Positions 19,209 through 29,854 of a stretch of 64,000 nucleotides of DNA are shown one piece after another (position 1 is the stretch's first letter; each line of letters starts with the position of its first letter). This DNA is from Paludibacter jiangxiensis. Lineage in GTDB: Bacteria; Bacteroidota; Bacteroidia; Bacteroidales; Paludibacteraceae. The stretch lies in the NCBI GenBank assembly GCA_945897785.1, contig CAMDGD010000002.1, positions 24,063 to 88,062 on the forward strand, given 5' to 3'. Both the position numbers and the translations under genes were made by a program. Below the pieces are notes generated by a model, which was given only the letters and a program-made list of their open reading frames with translations, did not search any database and had not been told where the DNA came from.

Positions 19209-21827
19209 ATGACCGCTAAAGAAATCCGCAAATCATTTACCGATTTTTTTTCCTCAAAAGGGCATCATATTGTCTCTTCGGCTCCAATGGTAATAAAAAA
19301 TGACCCTTCGTTGATGTTTACAAACGCTGGGATGAATCAGTTTAAAGATATTTTTTTAGGCAATGCGCCTGTAAAATATCCACGAATAGCTAATTCGCAA
19401 AAATGTTTGCGGGTAAGCGGAAAACATAACGACCTAGAAGAGGTTGGCCATGATACCTACCACCACACCATGTTCGAAATGCTTGGAAACTGGTCGTTTG
19501 GCGACTATTTTAAAACGGAAGCCATAGCCTGGGCATGGGAATACTTAACGGAAGTCGTAAAGCTAGACAAAAATCGGCTGTATGCATCTGTTTTTGAGGG
19601 TGATGCAAAAGAAGGATTGGAACGAGATAATGAAGCTGCGACCATTTGGACAAAATATATTCCCACAGAACGAATCATCAACGGCAATAAAAAAGATAAT
19701 TTTTGGGAGATGGGCGACACCGGTCCCTGTGGTCCGTGTAGCGAAATACATATCGACTTGCGGAGCGACGAAGAAAGGGCAAAAGTACCCGGAGTGGAAT
19801 TGATTAATAAAGACCATCCGCAGGTGGTAGAAATATGGAACAATGTATTTATGCAGTTTAACCGCAAAGCCGATGGTTCCCTAGAGCTGCTTCCTTCACA
19901 ACATGTTGATACAGGGATGGGTTTTGAGCGGTTATGCATGGCTATTCAAGGCAAACAATCTAACTACGATACCGATGTTTTTCAGCCTATCATTATCGAA
20001 ATTGGGAAGATTGCCGGAATTCACTACCACGACAACGAAAAAACGGATATAGCCATGCGCGTTATTGCAGACCATATTCGCACCATCGCTTTTTCAATTA
20101 CCGACGGACAGCTGCCTTCTAACGCAAAAGCCGGATATGTTATTCGCCGAATTTTACGCCGTGCCGTGCGGTATGGATACACTTTTTTGAATCAACGCTC
20201 AGCCTTTATGTATAAACTAATTCCTGCGCTAATCGAAAGCATGGGAGCGGCATATCCGGAATTACATGTGCAACAAAGCTTGGTGGAGAAAGTTATTAAA
20301 GAAGAAGAAGAGTCTTTTTTACGGACATTGGAAACCGGTATTAGGTTGTTGGATAAATACCTCCCTCAAACCCCAGCTCAGGTAGGTGGGGTATTGAGCG
20401 GAAAGATTGCCTTTCAATTATATGATACTTATGGGTTCCCGTTGGACTTAACAGAACTGATTTTACGAGAAAATAGCATGACCGTTAATATTGAAGAATT
20501 CACTATTGAAATGGAAAAGCAAAAAGCCATGGCTCGTAATGCTGCAGCTACCGAAACAGGCGACTGGGTTACTATTCGTGAAGGGGATACCGATTTTATC
20601 GGGTACGACTTTTTAGCCTGCGATGCAGCCATTCTTCGCTACCGAAAAGTATCGCAAAAAAACAAAGATTTTTATCAATTGGTATTGGATAAAACACCTT
20701 TTTATGGAGAACAAGGTGGACAAAGTGGCGATAGCGGAACGCTAATTTCCGACACCGAAACAATACAAATTATTGATACAAAAAAGGAAAATGGCTTAAG
20801 CATACATATTTGCACTGCGTTGCCGAAAGATATTACTGCTTCGTTTAAAGCTACAGTTAACCTAGCAAATAGAACCGCTATTGAAAATAACCACACAGCC
20901 ACACACCTATTACACGAAGCCCTACGAGAACTATTAGGTACGCATGTAGAGCAAAAAGGTTCGTTGGTAACAGCCGATTATTTACGTTTCGACTTTTCTC
21001 ATTTTCAAAAACTGACAAACGAAGATATTCGTGCGGTAGAACGATTGACCAATAAAAAAGTGCGCGAAAATATTGCCTTAGAAGAAGAACGAGAAATGCC
21101 TATTGCCGAAGCTCAAGCTCTTGGCGCCATGGCATTATTTGGAGAAAAATATGGAGAAAAAGTACGGGTGGTAAAATACGGTAGCTCTGTTGAATTGTGT
21201 GGTGGAACCCATGTGCAAGCAACAGGTCAAATTGGCTTAGTTCGCATTGTTTCTGAGTCCTCTGTAGCAGCAGGCATACGTCGTATCGAAGCAGTTACCG
21301 CCGAAAAAGCAGAAGCCCTTTGCGACGAACTACAAGACCAAGTGCGGGAGGCAAAAGCGCTATTCAATAATGCACCAAATTTAATTGCCACCATTAGAAA
21401 AACGGTGGAAGAAGCCGCCGAACTAAAAAAACAAGTGGAACACTTTGAGCAAGAACAAGTAACAGCCATCGCACAACAATTAGCCACACAAACACAAACA
21501 ATAAACAACATAAAAGTTATCTCCTACAAAGCTACCATAAGTACAGATATGGTACGAGGTATTGCCTCGCAATTACGCAACCGCTTTGCCGACGAGAAAT
21601 TTTTATTGGTAATAGGCACCGTAAACGACAACAAACCTTCACTTACCATAGCTTTAAGTCAGCCGCTAGTTGACGCCGGTTTCAATGCTAACCAACTTAT
21701 CCGCGAGGCAGCCACCGAAATTGAAGGCAATGGCGGGGGACAGCCATTTATGGCTACAGCCGGAGGCAAAAAAGCTGATGGCATAGACAAGGCTATTGCT
21801 AAAGCTATTGCACTTATTGAAAAATAG
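19209..21827 (+). CDS. alaS: Alanyl-tRNA synthetase
   Basis: [28 protein letters not shown]...[17 protein letters not shown]-terminal [15 protein letters not shown]. Confidence 0.98.
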   Translation: MTAKEIRKSFTDFFSSKGHHIVSSAPMVIKNDPSLMFTNAGMNQFKDIFLGNAPVKYPRIANSQKCLRVSGKHNDLEEVGHDTYHHTMFEMLGNWSFGDYFKTEAIAWAWEYLTEVVKLDKNRLYASVFEGDAKEGLERDNEAATIWTKYIPTERIINGNKKDNFWEMGDTGPCGPCSEIHIDLRSDEERAKVPGVELINKDHPQVVEIWNNVFMQFNRKADGSLELLPSQHVDTGMGFERLCMAIQGKQSNYDTDVFQPIIIEIGKIAGIHYHDNEKTDIAMRVIADHIRTIAFSITDGQLPSNAKAGYVIRRILRRAVRYGYTFLNQRSAFMYKLIPALIESMGAAYPELHVQQSLVEKVIKEEEESFLRTLETGIRLLDKYLPQTPAQVGGVLSGKIAFQLYDTYGFPLDLTELILRENSMTVNIEEFTIEMEKQKAMARNAAATETGDWVTIREGDTDFIGYDFLACDAAILRYRKVSQKNKDFYQLVLDKTPFYGEQGGQSGDSGTLISDTETIQIIDTKKENGLSIHICTALPKDITASFKATVNLANRTAIENNHTATHLLHEALRELLGTHVEQKGSLVTADYLRFDFSHFQKLTNEDIRAVERLTNKKVRENIALEEEREMPIAEAQALGAMALFGEKYGEKVRVVKYGSSVELCGGTHVQATGQIGLVRIVSESSVAAGIRRIEAVTAEKAEALCDELQDQVREAKALFNNAPNLIATIRKTVEEAAELKKQVEHFEQEQVTAIAQQLATQTQTINNIKVISYKATISTDMVRGIASQLRNRFADEKFLLVIGTVNDNKPSLTIALSQPLVDAGFNANQLIREAATEIEGNGGGQPFMATAGGKKADGIDKAIAKAIALIEK

Positions 21828-22223
21828 TAGTTGCTGTATTAGGTAAGTTGCTGTGAATCCAAAAAAGAATACATTGTATTAAATATGAATTTTGAATCAA
21901 AATAAAATCTTGATGGAGAAGAGTTGAATCACATCATTTAAATAATAGTTACCATCAAAGCCCAACCATATCAAAAAATGAAGAACCATATTACATAATT
22001 AGAAATACCCCACCAAAAGGGACAAGTTAGGAAGAATGTCAAATATATTCAATTGTAAACAAATAGAAATCAGCTTTATATAAGAGTCCTTAGCAATGAA
22101 ATGGTTTCTAAACTAAAATAACCATTTTTATTTTTCAAAAAAACAACCTATCTTAGTTGAATAAAAGAAATAAATAAATGGATTAATTTATTAGTTCCCT
22201 TATCTAAAATTTACAATTACACT

Positions 22224-22898
22224 ATGACTATCAACCTAAAAAGAGAACAAGAAAGTACACTACAAAGACCTTGTTTAACCTATAGTTTGGCTTCTCAGGT
22301 ATTTTTTTTCGGAATGGATGTATTGGCAGGTAGAAAAAACAGTTTGCAGAAAGCTAAATTACTAGAAATACTTGCATCGGTACCATATAGAGAGTGGGAA
22401 ATTAAACAATACTACACATTGTCGTTAAGCTATTTTGCTAAAAAGAAAGTAGATTGGGCTCAAGAAATAATGCATTGGGGAAGACAGGCTCAGGATAATG
22501 AATATATGCATTTACTCTTGATAGAAGAGAAAATGAAAGAAGATAAGCTGAAAAACAAATGGTTTTTATCCACACCCATCGTTTTACTTATTCTTTTTAG
22601 CTATGTATTTTTTTCAAAGCTAGTGGCCTGCATAAATATTAAAACTGCCTTTGCCTTTAACGGTGCTTTCGAAGACCACGCCGAACATATTTACGCACAT
22701 ATGGTACAAGAAAATCCTCAGTGGGAAACTCAAAAAGCAAACAACCCTACCGTAAAAGAATATGGAGATTTCTCTAACTGGGCCGATGTGTTTCGTCGCA
22801 TCTCGTTAGATGAAAGAGACCACAGAAACCACAGCTTTTACTACCTTAACCAACCAGAAAAAATTGTGTCATATGAAGGGATGCCCCCTTTAAAATAA
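22224..22898 (+). CDS. Alternative oxidase / plastid-terminal-oxidase-like di-iron quinol oxidase
   Basis: Motifs LLEILASVPY (E48), DNEYMHLLLIEE (E93, H96), FNGAFEDHAEHIY (E150, Y157 at +7), LDERDHRNH (E197, H200): the E, ExxH, E, ExxH ligand set and spacing of AOX/PTOX; hydrophobic stretch 113-146. Confidence 0.85.
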   Translation: MTINLKREQESTLQRPCLTYSLASQVFFFGMDVLAGRKNSLQKAKLLEILASVPYREWEIKQYYTLSLSYFAKKKVDWAQEIMHWGRQAQDNEYMHLLLIEEKMKEDKLKNKWFLSTPIVLLILFSYVFFSKLVACINIKTAFAFNGAFEDHAEHIYAHMVQENPQWETQKANNPTVKEYGDFSNWADVFRRISLDERDHRNHSFYYLNQPEKIVSYEGMPPLK

Positions 22899-23045
22899 TT
22901 TTATGGCATAATGCTTCAACAGGAAAATGCCTTAACTAGCTAAAAAAGCCTCCGTTTTTTCAGCGCGTAAAGCACAAAACTTGCGCTAAGAAAAACTTCC
23001 ATTTGGGGCAAAAAAATACTATCTTAGCAGATAGTAATAAATTTT

Positions 23046-23399
23046 TTGGAAGAAAAAAGCTTAATTCATGATGCAGTCAAACTATCTTATAAGCGGTATA
23101 TAATTCTTTCAATAGTATTTGTTATTTTTGGAGCTTTTCGCTTTATTATAATCTATATCAATTGATTTTGCCGTTTTACCTAGCCATAGAGGAAATATAC
23201 TAGCCTTACATCTGTTGCTTTTTATGGAAGCATACGTAAAGCAGTCTTGCTACAAAACGCTTTTTACCATTTGCCGACTGAACTCTCGATAAACAAAACA
23301 TTTTTAAACTGTGGCTACCGTTTTAGTGGAACATTGATAAACAATACACAAATAGCCGGCACAATTGAGAGTATGAATGTGTGGTATAAACTTGCTTAA
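23046..23399 (+). pseudogene. Degraded small membrane-protein gene
   Basis: Single frame reads LEEKSLIHDAVKLSYKRYIILSIVFVIFGAFRFIIIYIN*...*...* then [65 protein letters not shown] and two TAG interrupt it in the middle. Confidence 0.4.
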
Positions 23400-23408
23400 A
23401 AAATACAG

Positions 23409-24608
23409 CTATTCTTTGCTGTTAATTTGCTTTCGAGGGCTCTTGCTTGTTGTGCTTTTAGTTATTGTTTTTCTTGTTGCTGGTTTTTTTACAGCAATTA
23501 CACTGGGTTCGTTGGTATAAAACAGCGCTTCATCTCCCAAAATAAACCGTTTATAATATGATACAATGATTGTAGTTATAGGCAACGCTATAATCATACC
23601 GGCAACCCCCATTAAAGAACCCCATATAGATAGCGACAATAAAATAACAGCAGGATTCATACCCATGGCTTTACCCATAATTTTGGGAATCAACACAATG
23701 TCTTCGAAAGCTTGAATAAGTATAAATATAGATACAATGGATAAAACAACCATCCAGTATGGCTGTCCGGTTTCTATAGATTTTAGCAAGGCAACGAAAC
23801 CCAACGGCAAAATCATGATTACTTTTAAGTATGGTACCATGGTTAGTGCCCCAATAAGTAATCCCATCAGTATACCCAAAGGCAAATTAATAATTTCAAA
23901 ACTAATGGCAAAAAGCACCCCTACAATAGTTGCAATTAGTGCTTGTCCTCTAAAATACCGGTTCATACCACTTTCCAAATCGCCAACCATATCCATAATC
24001 CTAAGTCGGAATTTTGAAGGCACCAACTCTATCCAACCATTGGTAATTTTTTCATAATCGACCAAAATAAAAATGGTATATAAAAACACGATAACTACTA
24101 CCAAAAGACTAATTACAATATCGATAGATCCTAAAATTATACTCCCAAAGCGAGGTATTAGTGATTTTACACCCTCAGAAACACTTTCTTGTTTCAGTAA
24201 TTTTTCAAAATCAATTTTATGCATCCAATCAACTAAAAATGCCTTTATATCATTGGGAATAAAGGAAGCTTCTTGAATTTGCTTTATATAAACCGAAAAT
24301 AAGCTCGTGGTACGGCTTAATTCACCTATAATTGGAGGGAAAATCAACCATATCACGCCAACCAATACTACACCAATAAGGAGCAACGCAAGAATAATGG
24401 AAAAAATTCGATTCTGTATCTTGAGTTTATATTGAAAAACTTCAACCAAGGGATTAATCATATACGCCAAAAGCCAAGCTACCAAAAAAGGAAGCAAAAC
24501 AGCACTTAACCTATTTACCAATAAAAATAATAAAACAATTACTAACAGGGCTATAATCATCCGTACTACCCTATCAAAAGTGAATGGTTTTTCGTAAGCA
24601 GAGTTCAT
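23409..24608 (-). CDS. AI-2E family transporter
   Basis: Multi-TM; LLPFLVAWLLAYMINPLVE...MGMNPAVILLSLSIWGSLMGVAGMIIALPITTI. Confidence 0.9.
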   Translation of the reverse strand: MNSAYEKPFTFDRVVRMIIALLVIVLLFLLVNRLSAVLLPFLVAWLLAYMINPLVEVFQYKLKIQNRIFSIILALLLIGVVLVGVIWLIFPPIIGELSRTTSLFSVYIKQIQEASFIPNDIKAFLVDWMHKIDFEKLLKQESVSEGVKSLIPRFGSIILGSIDIVISLLVVVIVFLYTIFILVDYEKITNGWIELVPSKFRLRIMDMVGDLESGMNRYFRGQALIATIVGVLFAISFEIINLPLGILMGLLIGALTMVPYLKVIMILPLGFVALLKSIETGQPYWMVVLSIVSIFILIQAFEDIVLIPKIMGKAMGMNPAVILLSLSIWGSLMGVAGMIIALPITTIIVSYYKRFILGDEALFYTNEPSVIAVKKPATRKTITKSTTSKSPRKQINSKE

Positions 24609-24869
24609 GGTATTATCATTATTAATTATGATCTATTTGCAAGGTAATAAATAACTATTAGAATATATCCTATAAAGAGTAAAGTGAGATAACGATAATA
24701 GTGAATTTTATTTACACGTTATTTTTTATGTCTTGGCTCTTAACACTCCTGTAATATTAAATGAATATTGTTTTTAAAAAATAACATAATGGATTATATT
24801 TGCTATTTTTACAGAGACTTTTGCAAAGGTAGCAAAATACATTTTTCAAAAAAGGAATACGATTATATT

Positions 24870-25628
24870 ATGACAAAAGAAGTTTTTTTAGCACTCATTC
24901 AGAAAGACATACAAGAACTCGATATGATTACCAAAGGCTTATTCGAGACCGAGACCTTATCGCCTACAATAGTCAAGTTAGCCTCGTCAAAAGCACAAGA
25001 ACTGGTTGATAATTTGCGAAAATTAGCGCAGCTTAAAACCGAAATCATCCTCCAACATATAGCAGAAGAAAATAAAATAGCGCCTATTATAGAACTTACA
25101 CAAGAAAAAGAGATAATTTCTGTGGAAACAGCTATTGAAATAGAAGAAATTATTGAAGAGGATTATACTGCAGTAACAAAAATTGAAACACTCAATACAG
25201 ACGATTCTACAGTCCTATCTCCCCAAAAAGAAACAGAATCAATAGCAGAAAAACCTATTGAAAATGCGGTAGAAATTGAACAACTAATTGAACAAAAGAA
25301 AGAAGAAACTGTTTTAGAAAGAGTTAAAGTACAAACGGAAACAAAAATTATCGGTATAACAAAACAAAAAAATGATAGTTTTGCGAGTACCTTAGCCAAC
25401 CAAAAAATTAACGACATTAAAAAAGCCATTAGCATTGCTGATCGATTCCGTTTTCAACGAGAACTTTTTACCGGAGATGCTGAAAAAATGAACGACGCCC
25501 TTACTTATATAAACAATTGTTCGGATGCTAATGCTGTTCAACAATTCCTATCTGAAAATTTTGATTGGAACAAAGAAAACGAGACAGTAGAAGACTTTAT
25601 GAACTTGATAAATAGATTATTTGCCTAA
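24870..25628 (+). CDS. Hypothetical protein with acidic low-complexity centre and distinct N- and C-terminal helical domains
   Basis: MTKEVFLALIQKDIQELDMITKGLFE N-terminus; KINDIKKAISIADRFRFQRELFTGDAEKMNDALTYINNCSDANAVQQFLSENFDWNKENETVEDFMNLINRLF C-terminus; start moved from 24768. Confidence 0.7.
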   Translation: MTKEVFLALIQKDIQELDMITKGLFETETLSPTIVKLASSKAQELVDNLRKLAQLKTEIILQHIAEENKIAPIIELTQEKEIISVETAIEIEEIIEEDYTAVTKIETLNTDDSTVLSPQKETESIAEKPIENAVEIEQLIEQKKEETVLERVKVQTETKIIGITKQKNDSFASTLANQKINDIKKAISIADRFRFQRELFTGDAEKMNDALTYINNCSDANAVQQFLSENFDWNKENETVEDFMNLINRLFA

Positions 25629-25629
25629 T

Positions 25630-26304
25630 ATGAGTAAGCTCTTTGTGGTGCCAACGCCTATCGGAAATTTAGAAGACATGAGTTTTCGTGCTATCAGAAT
25701 ACTGAAAGAAGTAGATTTGATTTTAGCCGAAGACACCCGCACAACAGCATTCTTGCTAAAGCATTTTGAAATAAGCACACACGCGGTAGCGCACCATAAG
25801 TTTAATGAACACAAAACAGCTGATAGTATTGTATCTAAAATACAGGGAGGGCAAAACATTGCCTTAGTGTCTGATGCAGGTACGCCCGCAATATCCGACC
25901 CCGGTTTTTTACTTGTTCGTGCTTGTGCCGAAAATGGTATTGAGATAGAGTGCTTACCTGGCGCTACAGCCTTTGTTCCTGCTTTAGTGAACTCCGGTTT
26001 GCCAAACGATAAGTTTTGTTTCGAAGGATTTTTGCCTGTTAAAAAAGGACGACAAACCCGGTTGAAAGAGTTGGCTACAGAAACACGAACTATGGTTTTC
26101 TATGAATCGCCCTTTCGACTAGCTAAAACACTGAGTCAGTTTGCCGAATATTTCGGATCGACAAGAAAAGCATCTGTATCGCGCGAGATATCAAAAAAAT
26201 TTGAGCAAACATACCGAGGAACAGTACAAGAACTAGCCTTTTTGTTTACAGAAAAGCCGCCAAAAGGAGAAATCGTGGTAATTGTTGCAGGATATGAAAA
26301 TTAA
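25630..26304 (+). CDS. rsmI: 16S rRNA (cytidine(1402)-2'-O)-methyltransferase
   Basis: LFVVPTPIGNLEDMSFRAIRILKEVDLILAEDTRTT...SDAGTPAISDPGFLLV...PGATAFVPALVNSGLP. Confidence 0.96.
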   Translation: MSKLFVVPTPIGNLEDMSFRAIRILKEVDLILAEDTRTTAFLLKHFEISTHAVAHHKFNEHKTADSIVSKIQGGQNIALVSDAGTPAISDPGFLLVRACAENGIEIECLPGATAFVPALVNSGLPNDKFCFEGFLPVKKGRQTRLKELATETRTMVFYESPFRLAKTLSQFAEYFGSTRKASVSREISKKFEQTYRGTVQELAFLFTEKPPKGEIVVIVAGYEN

Positions 26305-26357
26305 CATTATTTTTGTCTCTAATTGCTGAAATATAAAATGCGCTAAAATTAATCAAC

Positions 26358-27224
26358 ATGAAAAAACTTATTTTGTTTGCCGTTCTCTCCCTGTTTCTTT
26401 CTTCTTGTGTAAAAGAATCACAGGAATACAAAGAATTAAAAGAAGAAAACGATTCATTGGTTGCCATAAATTCTAAAAAGATTTCTGAAGTAGAATCATA
26501 CCTGCAGCGAATAAACGATATTGCCGACAACTTTGATAAGGTTAGAGCAACCGAACAGTATGTAAATACAGATGCATCGGGCGAAAAAATATCAAAAGAA
26601 GCCGTAGAACGAATTACAGAAAATGTGCAATTAATGGCCGATATTCTTCAAAAGAATAAAGAGGAAATTGCCAAATTAGAAGAAGAGGTTAAAAAGAATA
26701 AGGGAGCAAAATCACAATTACAACGAGTAATTGACCGATTAAATTCCACTTTACAAGAAAGAGCCTTGGCTATGGACTCCTTGAAAATGGAGCTTGCTTT
26801 AAAGGATGAGAAATTACAACAATTAGGGTATGAATTAGGGGTGTTAGCTGAATCAAATACTGTTTTATCGAATGACAACATTAATAAAACAGAAAAATTA
26901 AAAAAACAAGAAGAGTTAATGCATACAGCATGGTATGTGTTTGGCTCACGCAGAGAACTTAAATCGCAACAAATTTTAACAAAAAACGGAATTTTTAGTA
27001 GTGCAAAAATTCTTCAAAACGATTTTAATAAAGATTACTTTGTAAAAATTGACACCCGCACAACCACAACCATTCCATTATACAGTAAAAGAGCTAAAGT
27101 GTTAACCAACCATCCAATGAAATCGTATGCCATTACCGAAGAAAACGGGACCAAAGTAATTAACATTAAAAATTTTGTTGAGTTCTGGAGCATTTCTCGA
27201 TATTTAGTAGTACAAGTAGATTAA
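26358..27224 (+). CDS. Coiled-coil lipoprotein, hypothetical
   Basis: Lipobox LSSCVKES, long coiled coil, C-terminal globular region. Confidence 0.7.
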   Translation: MKKLILFAVLSLFLSSCVKESQEYKELKEENDSLVAINSKKISEVESYLQRINDIADNFDKVRATEQYVNTDASGEKISKEAVERITENVQLMADILQKNKEEIAKLEEEVKKNKGAKSQLQRVIDRLNSTLQERALAMDSLKMELALKDEKLQQLGYELGVLAESNTVLSNDNINKTEKLKKQEELMHTAWYVFGSRRELKSQQILTKNGIFSSAKILQNDFNKDYFVKIDTRTTTTIPLYSKRAKVLTNHPMKSYAITEENGTKVINIKNFVEFWSISRYLVVQVD

Positions 27225-27246
27225 ACACATCGTAATAAATCATTCT

Positions 27247-27278
27247 AAAGCAGGCAAAATATTTTGCCTGCTTTTTTT
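27247..27278 (+). terminator. Rho-independent terminator
   Basis: AAAGCAGGCAAAATATTTTGCCTGCTTT perfect palindrome plus T-run. Confidence 0.85.
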
Positions 27279-27368
27279 ATCATCTATAAAAAAACGTAGT
27301 TAGTATTTATCTCACTTACGCTGCTTTTTTTATAAAAAAATTTATTCTATTTAAAAAATTTTCACCTT

Positions 27369-27403
27369 TTTGTTGGTTTTAATAATCAATTTAAGTAGTT
27401 TTG
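27369..27403 (+). promoter_or_regulatory. Candidate Bacteroidetes promoter upstream of the M28 peptidase
   Basis: TTTG/TTG near 27369-27375 and TAGTTTTG (TAnnTTTG) at 27396-27403, ~20-nt spacing. Confidence 0.35.
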
Positions 27404-27477
27404 GTTTTTGAGGAATAAATTCTTCGAGGCAAAGACAACACGCTTATACTATCAACCTACAATAAAATCAGCTATCT

Positions 27478-28809
27478 ATGAAAAAGATTACAAGTTTATT
27501 TCTGTTTACGCTAATCTATGTTAATTCGGTTGCACAAGTTTTTCCTACAACAGATTCTACCTGGGCAGAATCTTCTCCGGTAATTGATTATGCTCGCGAA
27601 GTAATTAACACACTTTGCGACCCAAAGATGAATGGTAGAGGTGTGGTAAAAGGAGGGGATCAATTGGCCGCAGATTATATCCTAACCGAATTTAGATCTA
27701 TTGGGGTAACACCTATTGGGAATAGCTATTTCCAAAAATTTCCGGTTAATGCCAATACCTTTCCAAATAAAATGGATTTACTATTTGATAAAGACAAAAC
27801 ATCGCTACAAGCCGGTATAGACTTTTGGGTAGAGCCAAATTGCCCGTCAATTATAGGTAGTTATAAGCTTATTTATATTGATCGTAAAATGTTGAACGAC
27901 CGCATGGTATTGCTTGATAAACTGCGGGATGCAAAAGAAGGATTTATCTTGATAGATAACGAAAATAAAACTGGTGAATCGCCAGAAACTACAAAGAAAA
28001 TTGATGCGCTTATTCAAAAAATTAAAACGGATATGCAGGTGCAACTTAAAGGTGTTATGATTTACGATAAGGTTAATTTATCTTGGGCTAGTTCAAATAT
28101 ACAAAGTGCACGACCGGTAATTTATGTGGTAAAAGACATGGATATATCAAAGGTTAAAACGGCAAAAGTTGAGATTGAAGCTGAATATAAGACTACTTAC
28201 CAAACCCAAAATGTTGTAGGGATTATTGAAGGAAGCCTATTTCCTGACTCTGCGATAATTATATCAGCACATTACGACCATTTGGGTATGATGGGTGCAA
28301 ATGTAATTTTTCCCGGAGCAAACAGCAATGCTAGTGGTGTTGCAATGATGCTTAATTTAGCCAAACACTTTGAAATGATTAAGCCAAAATACAGCATTAT
28401 CTTTATTGCTCTTGGAGCAGAGGAACTTGGTCTTGAAGGATCAAAAGCATATACTAATTTTCCGGCACTTCCTTTAAGTAAAACAAAGTTCTTACTCAAT
28501 TTTGATGTTATTGGCACTGGCGTTGATGGAGCTGTAGTTGTTAATGGCAGCCTATTAGAGGCAAATTACAAGATGCTAAATGACATTAATAACCGTGATA
28601 AATACATAAAAAACTTAAAACCTAGAGGCGAAGCTTGTATCAGTGGACATTGCATTTTCCAGAAAGCAGGTGTGCCAAGCTTTTCATTTTATGCCGTTGG
28701 TGGAGATATTTACTACCATAAATTAGAAGATACGCCCGAAAATACACCGCTTACTGCCTTTGAAAGTATGTTTAATATTATAATCAAGTATATAGAACGT
28801 ATTAAGTAA
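27478..28809 (+). CDS. M28 family (aminopeptidase-type) metallopeptidase, exported
   Basis: Signal peptide; IIISAHYDHLG...GANSNASGVAMMLNLAKHF...IIFIALGAEELGLEGSKAY. Confidence 0.92.
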   Translation: MKKITSLFLFTLIYVNSVAQVFPTTDSTWAESSPVIDYAREVINTLCDPKMNGRGVVKGGDQLAADYILTEFRSIGVTPIGNSYFQKFPVNANTFPNKMDLLFDKDKTSLQAGIDFWVEPNCPSIIGSYKLIYIDRKMLNDRMVLLDKLRDAKEGFILIDNENKTGESPETTKKIDALIQKIKTDMQVQLKGVMIYDKVNLSWASSNIQSARPVIYVVKDMDISKVKTAKVEIEAEYKTTYQTQNVVGIIEGSLFPDSAIIISAHYDHLGMMGANVIFPGANSNASGVAMMLNLAKHFEMIKPKYSIIFIALGAEELGLEGSKAYTNFPALPLSKTKFLLNFDVIGTGVDGAVVVNGSLLEANYKMLNDINNRDKYIKNLKPRGEACISGHCIFQKAGVPSFSFYAVGGDIYYHKLEDTPENTPLTAFESMFNIIIKYIERIK

Positions 28810-28813
28810 CCCC

Positions 28814-29848
28814 ATGAGAAACAATTTTATTGTTTTATTATTAATTGTAGTCTTTAGTGCATGCAGCACTACTAACCGACTAACTCTTTCGGTTATTGAA
28901 CCGGCTCCTGTTAGTATATCACCAGCTATAAAAAGGGTGGGTATCATTAACCGAAGTGAAGCAAACGAAAAAAACAACCTACTCAATAAAATTGAAAAAA
29001 TAGTAACGCTCGAGAGCAAAACCCTAGATACCGATGGGGCAAAATCTTGTGTCTTAGGTCTACAAGATGAACTGTTAAGCAACAGTAGATTTGAAGAGGT
29101 AATACTTCTAGATCACATAATATTAAAAGGATCCGGCATAGGAATTATGCCCGCTGCATTACCGCAAGACGAGGTGACAAAAATTTGCAGGGCTAACGAA
29201 TTAGATGCCATTTTTGCTCTTGAATCATACGACACCAACAGCAAAATTAACTACAATACAGCACCAGCTCCAATTAATACGCCTTTAGGTACTATTCCGG
29301 CTATGGAACACATTGCTACCTTACGCACCGAGATAACAACCGGCTGGCGCATTTACGACCCGTTGGCAAGCGATGTGATTGATGCTTTTCAGTTGGTCGA
29401 TGTTATTAACTCAACAGGTAGAGGCTTAACTCCTGTAAATGCAGCAAACGCAATTATTGGTAGAAAAGAAGCCGTTAAGGATGTAAGCAAACGAATAGGA
29501 CAAACTTATGGATTGCGTATAAGACCTTTTTCTATTCGTGTAGGAAGAGACTACTTTGTACGGGGAACAGATAACTTTAAAATTGCCAAACGAAAAGCAC
29601 GCACCGGCAATTGGGATGAAGCTGCAGAATTATGGAAAAAAGAAACTCAAAATAGCCGAAAAAAAATTGCCGGAAGAGCGTATTACAATATGGCTATCAT
29701 TAACGAAATAAACGGAAACCTCGACTTGGCAGTAGATTGGGCTCAAAAATCATACGAAAACTTCAACAATAAAAAAGCCCTTTATTATGTCAACATACTT
29801 AAAAACAGACAGTATAGAAATGCTGTTTTAAACGAGCAACAACAATAA
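28814..29848 (+). CDS. Lipoprotein, DUF6340-like
   Basis: Lipobox FSACSTT; C-terminal TPR-like KRKARTGNWDEAAELWKKET...AGRAYYNMAIINEINGNLDLAVDWAQKSYE. Confidence 0.65.
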   Translation: MRNNFIVLLLIVVFSACSTTNRLTLSVIEPAPVSISPAIKRVGIINRSEANEKNNLLNKIEKIVTLESKTLDTDGAKSCVLGLQDELLSNSRFEEVILLDHIILKGSGIGIMPAALPQDEVTKICRANELDAIFALESYDTNSKINYNTAPAPINTPLGTIPAMEHIATLRTEITTGWRIYDPLASDVIDAFQLVDVINSTGRGLTPVNAANAIIGRKEAVKDVSKRIGQTYGLRIRPFSIRVGRDYFVRGTDNFKIAKRKARTGNWDEAAELWKKETQNSRKKIAGRAYYNMAIINEINGNLDLAVDWAQKSYENFNNKKALYYVNILKNRQYRNAVLNEQQQ

Positions 29849-29854
29849 TAGTAC

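Noticed and set aside
19505-19939. 144-aa antisense ORF within alaS (also similar antisense ORFs in ileS, queA, guaA, spoT/relA)
   Set aside because: Composition-driven antisense frames of conserved synthetase and enzyme genes; no independent start signals or domains.
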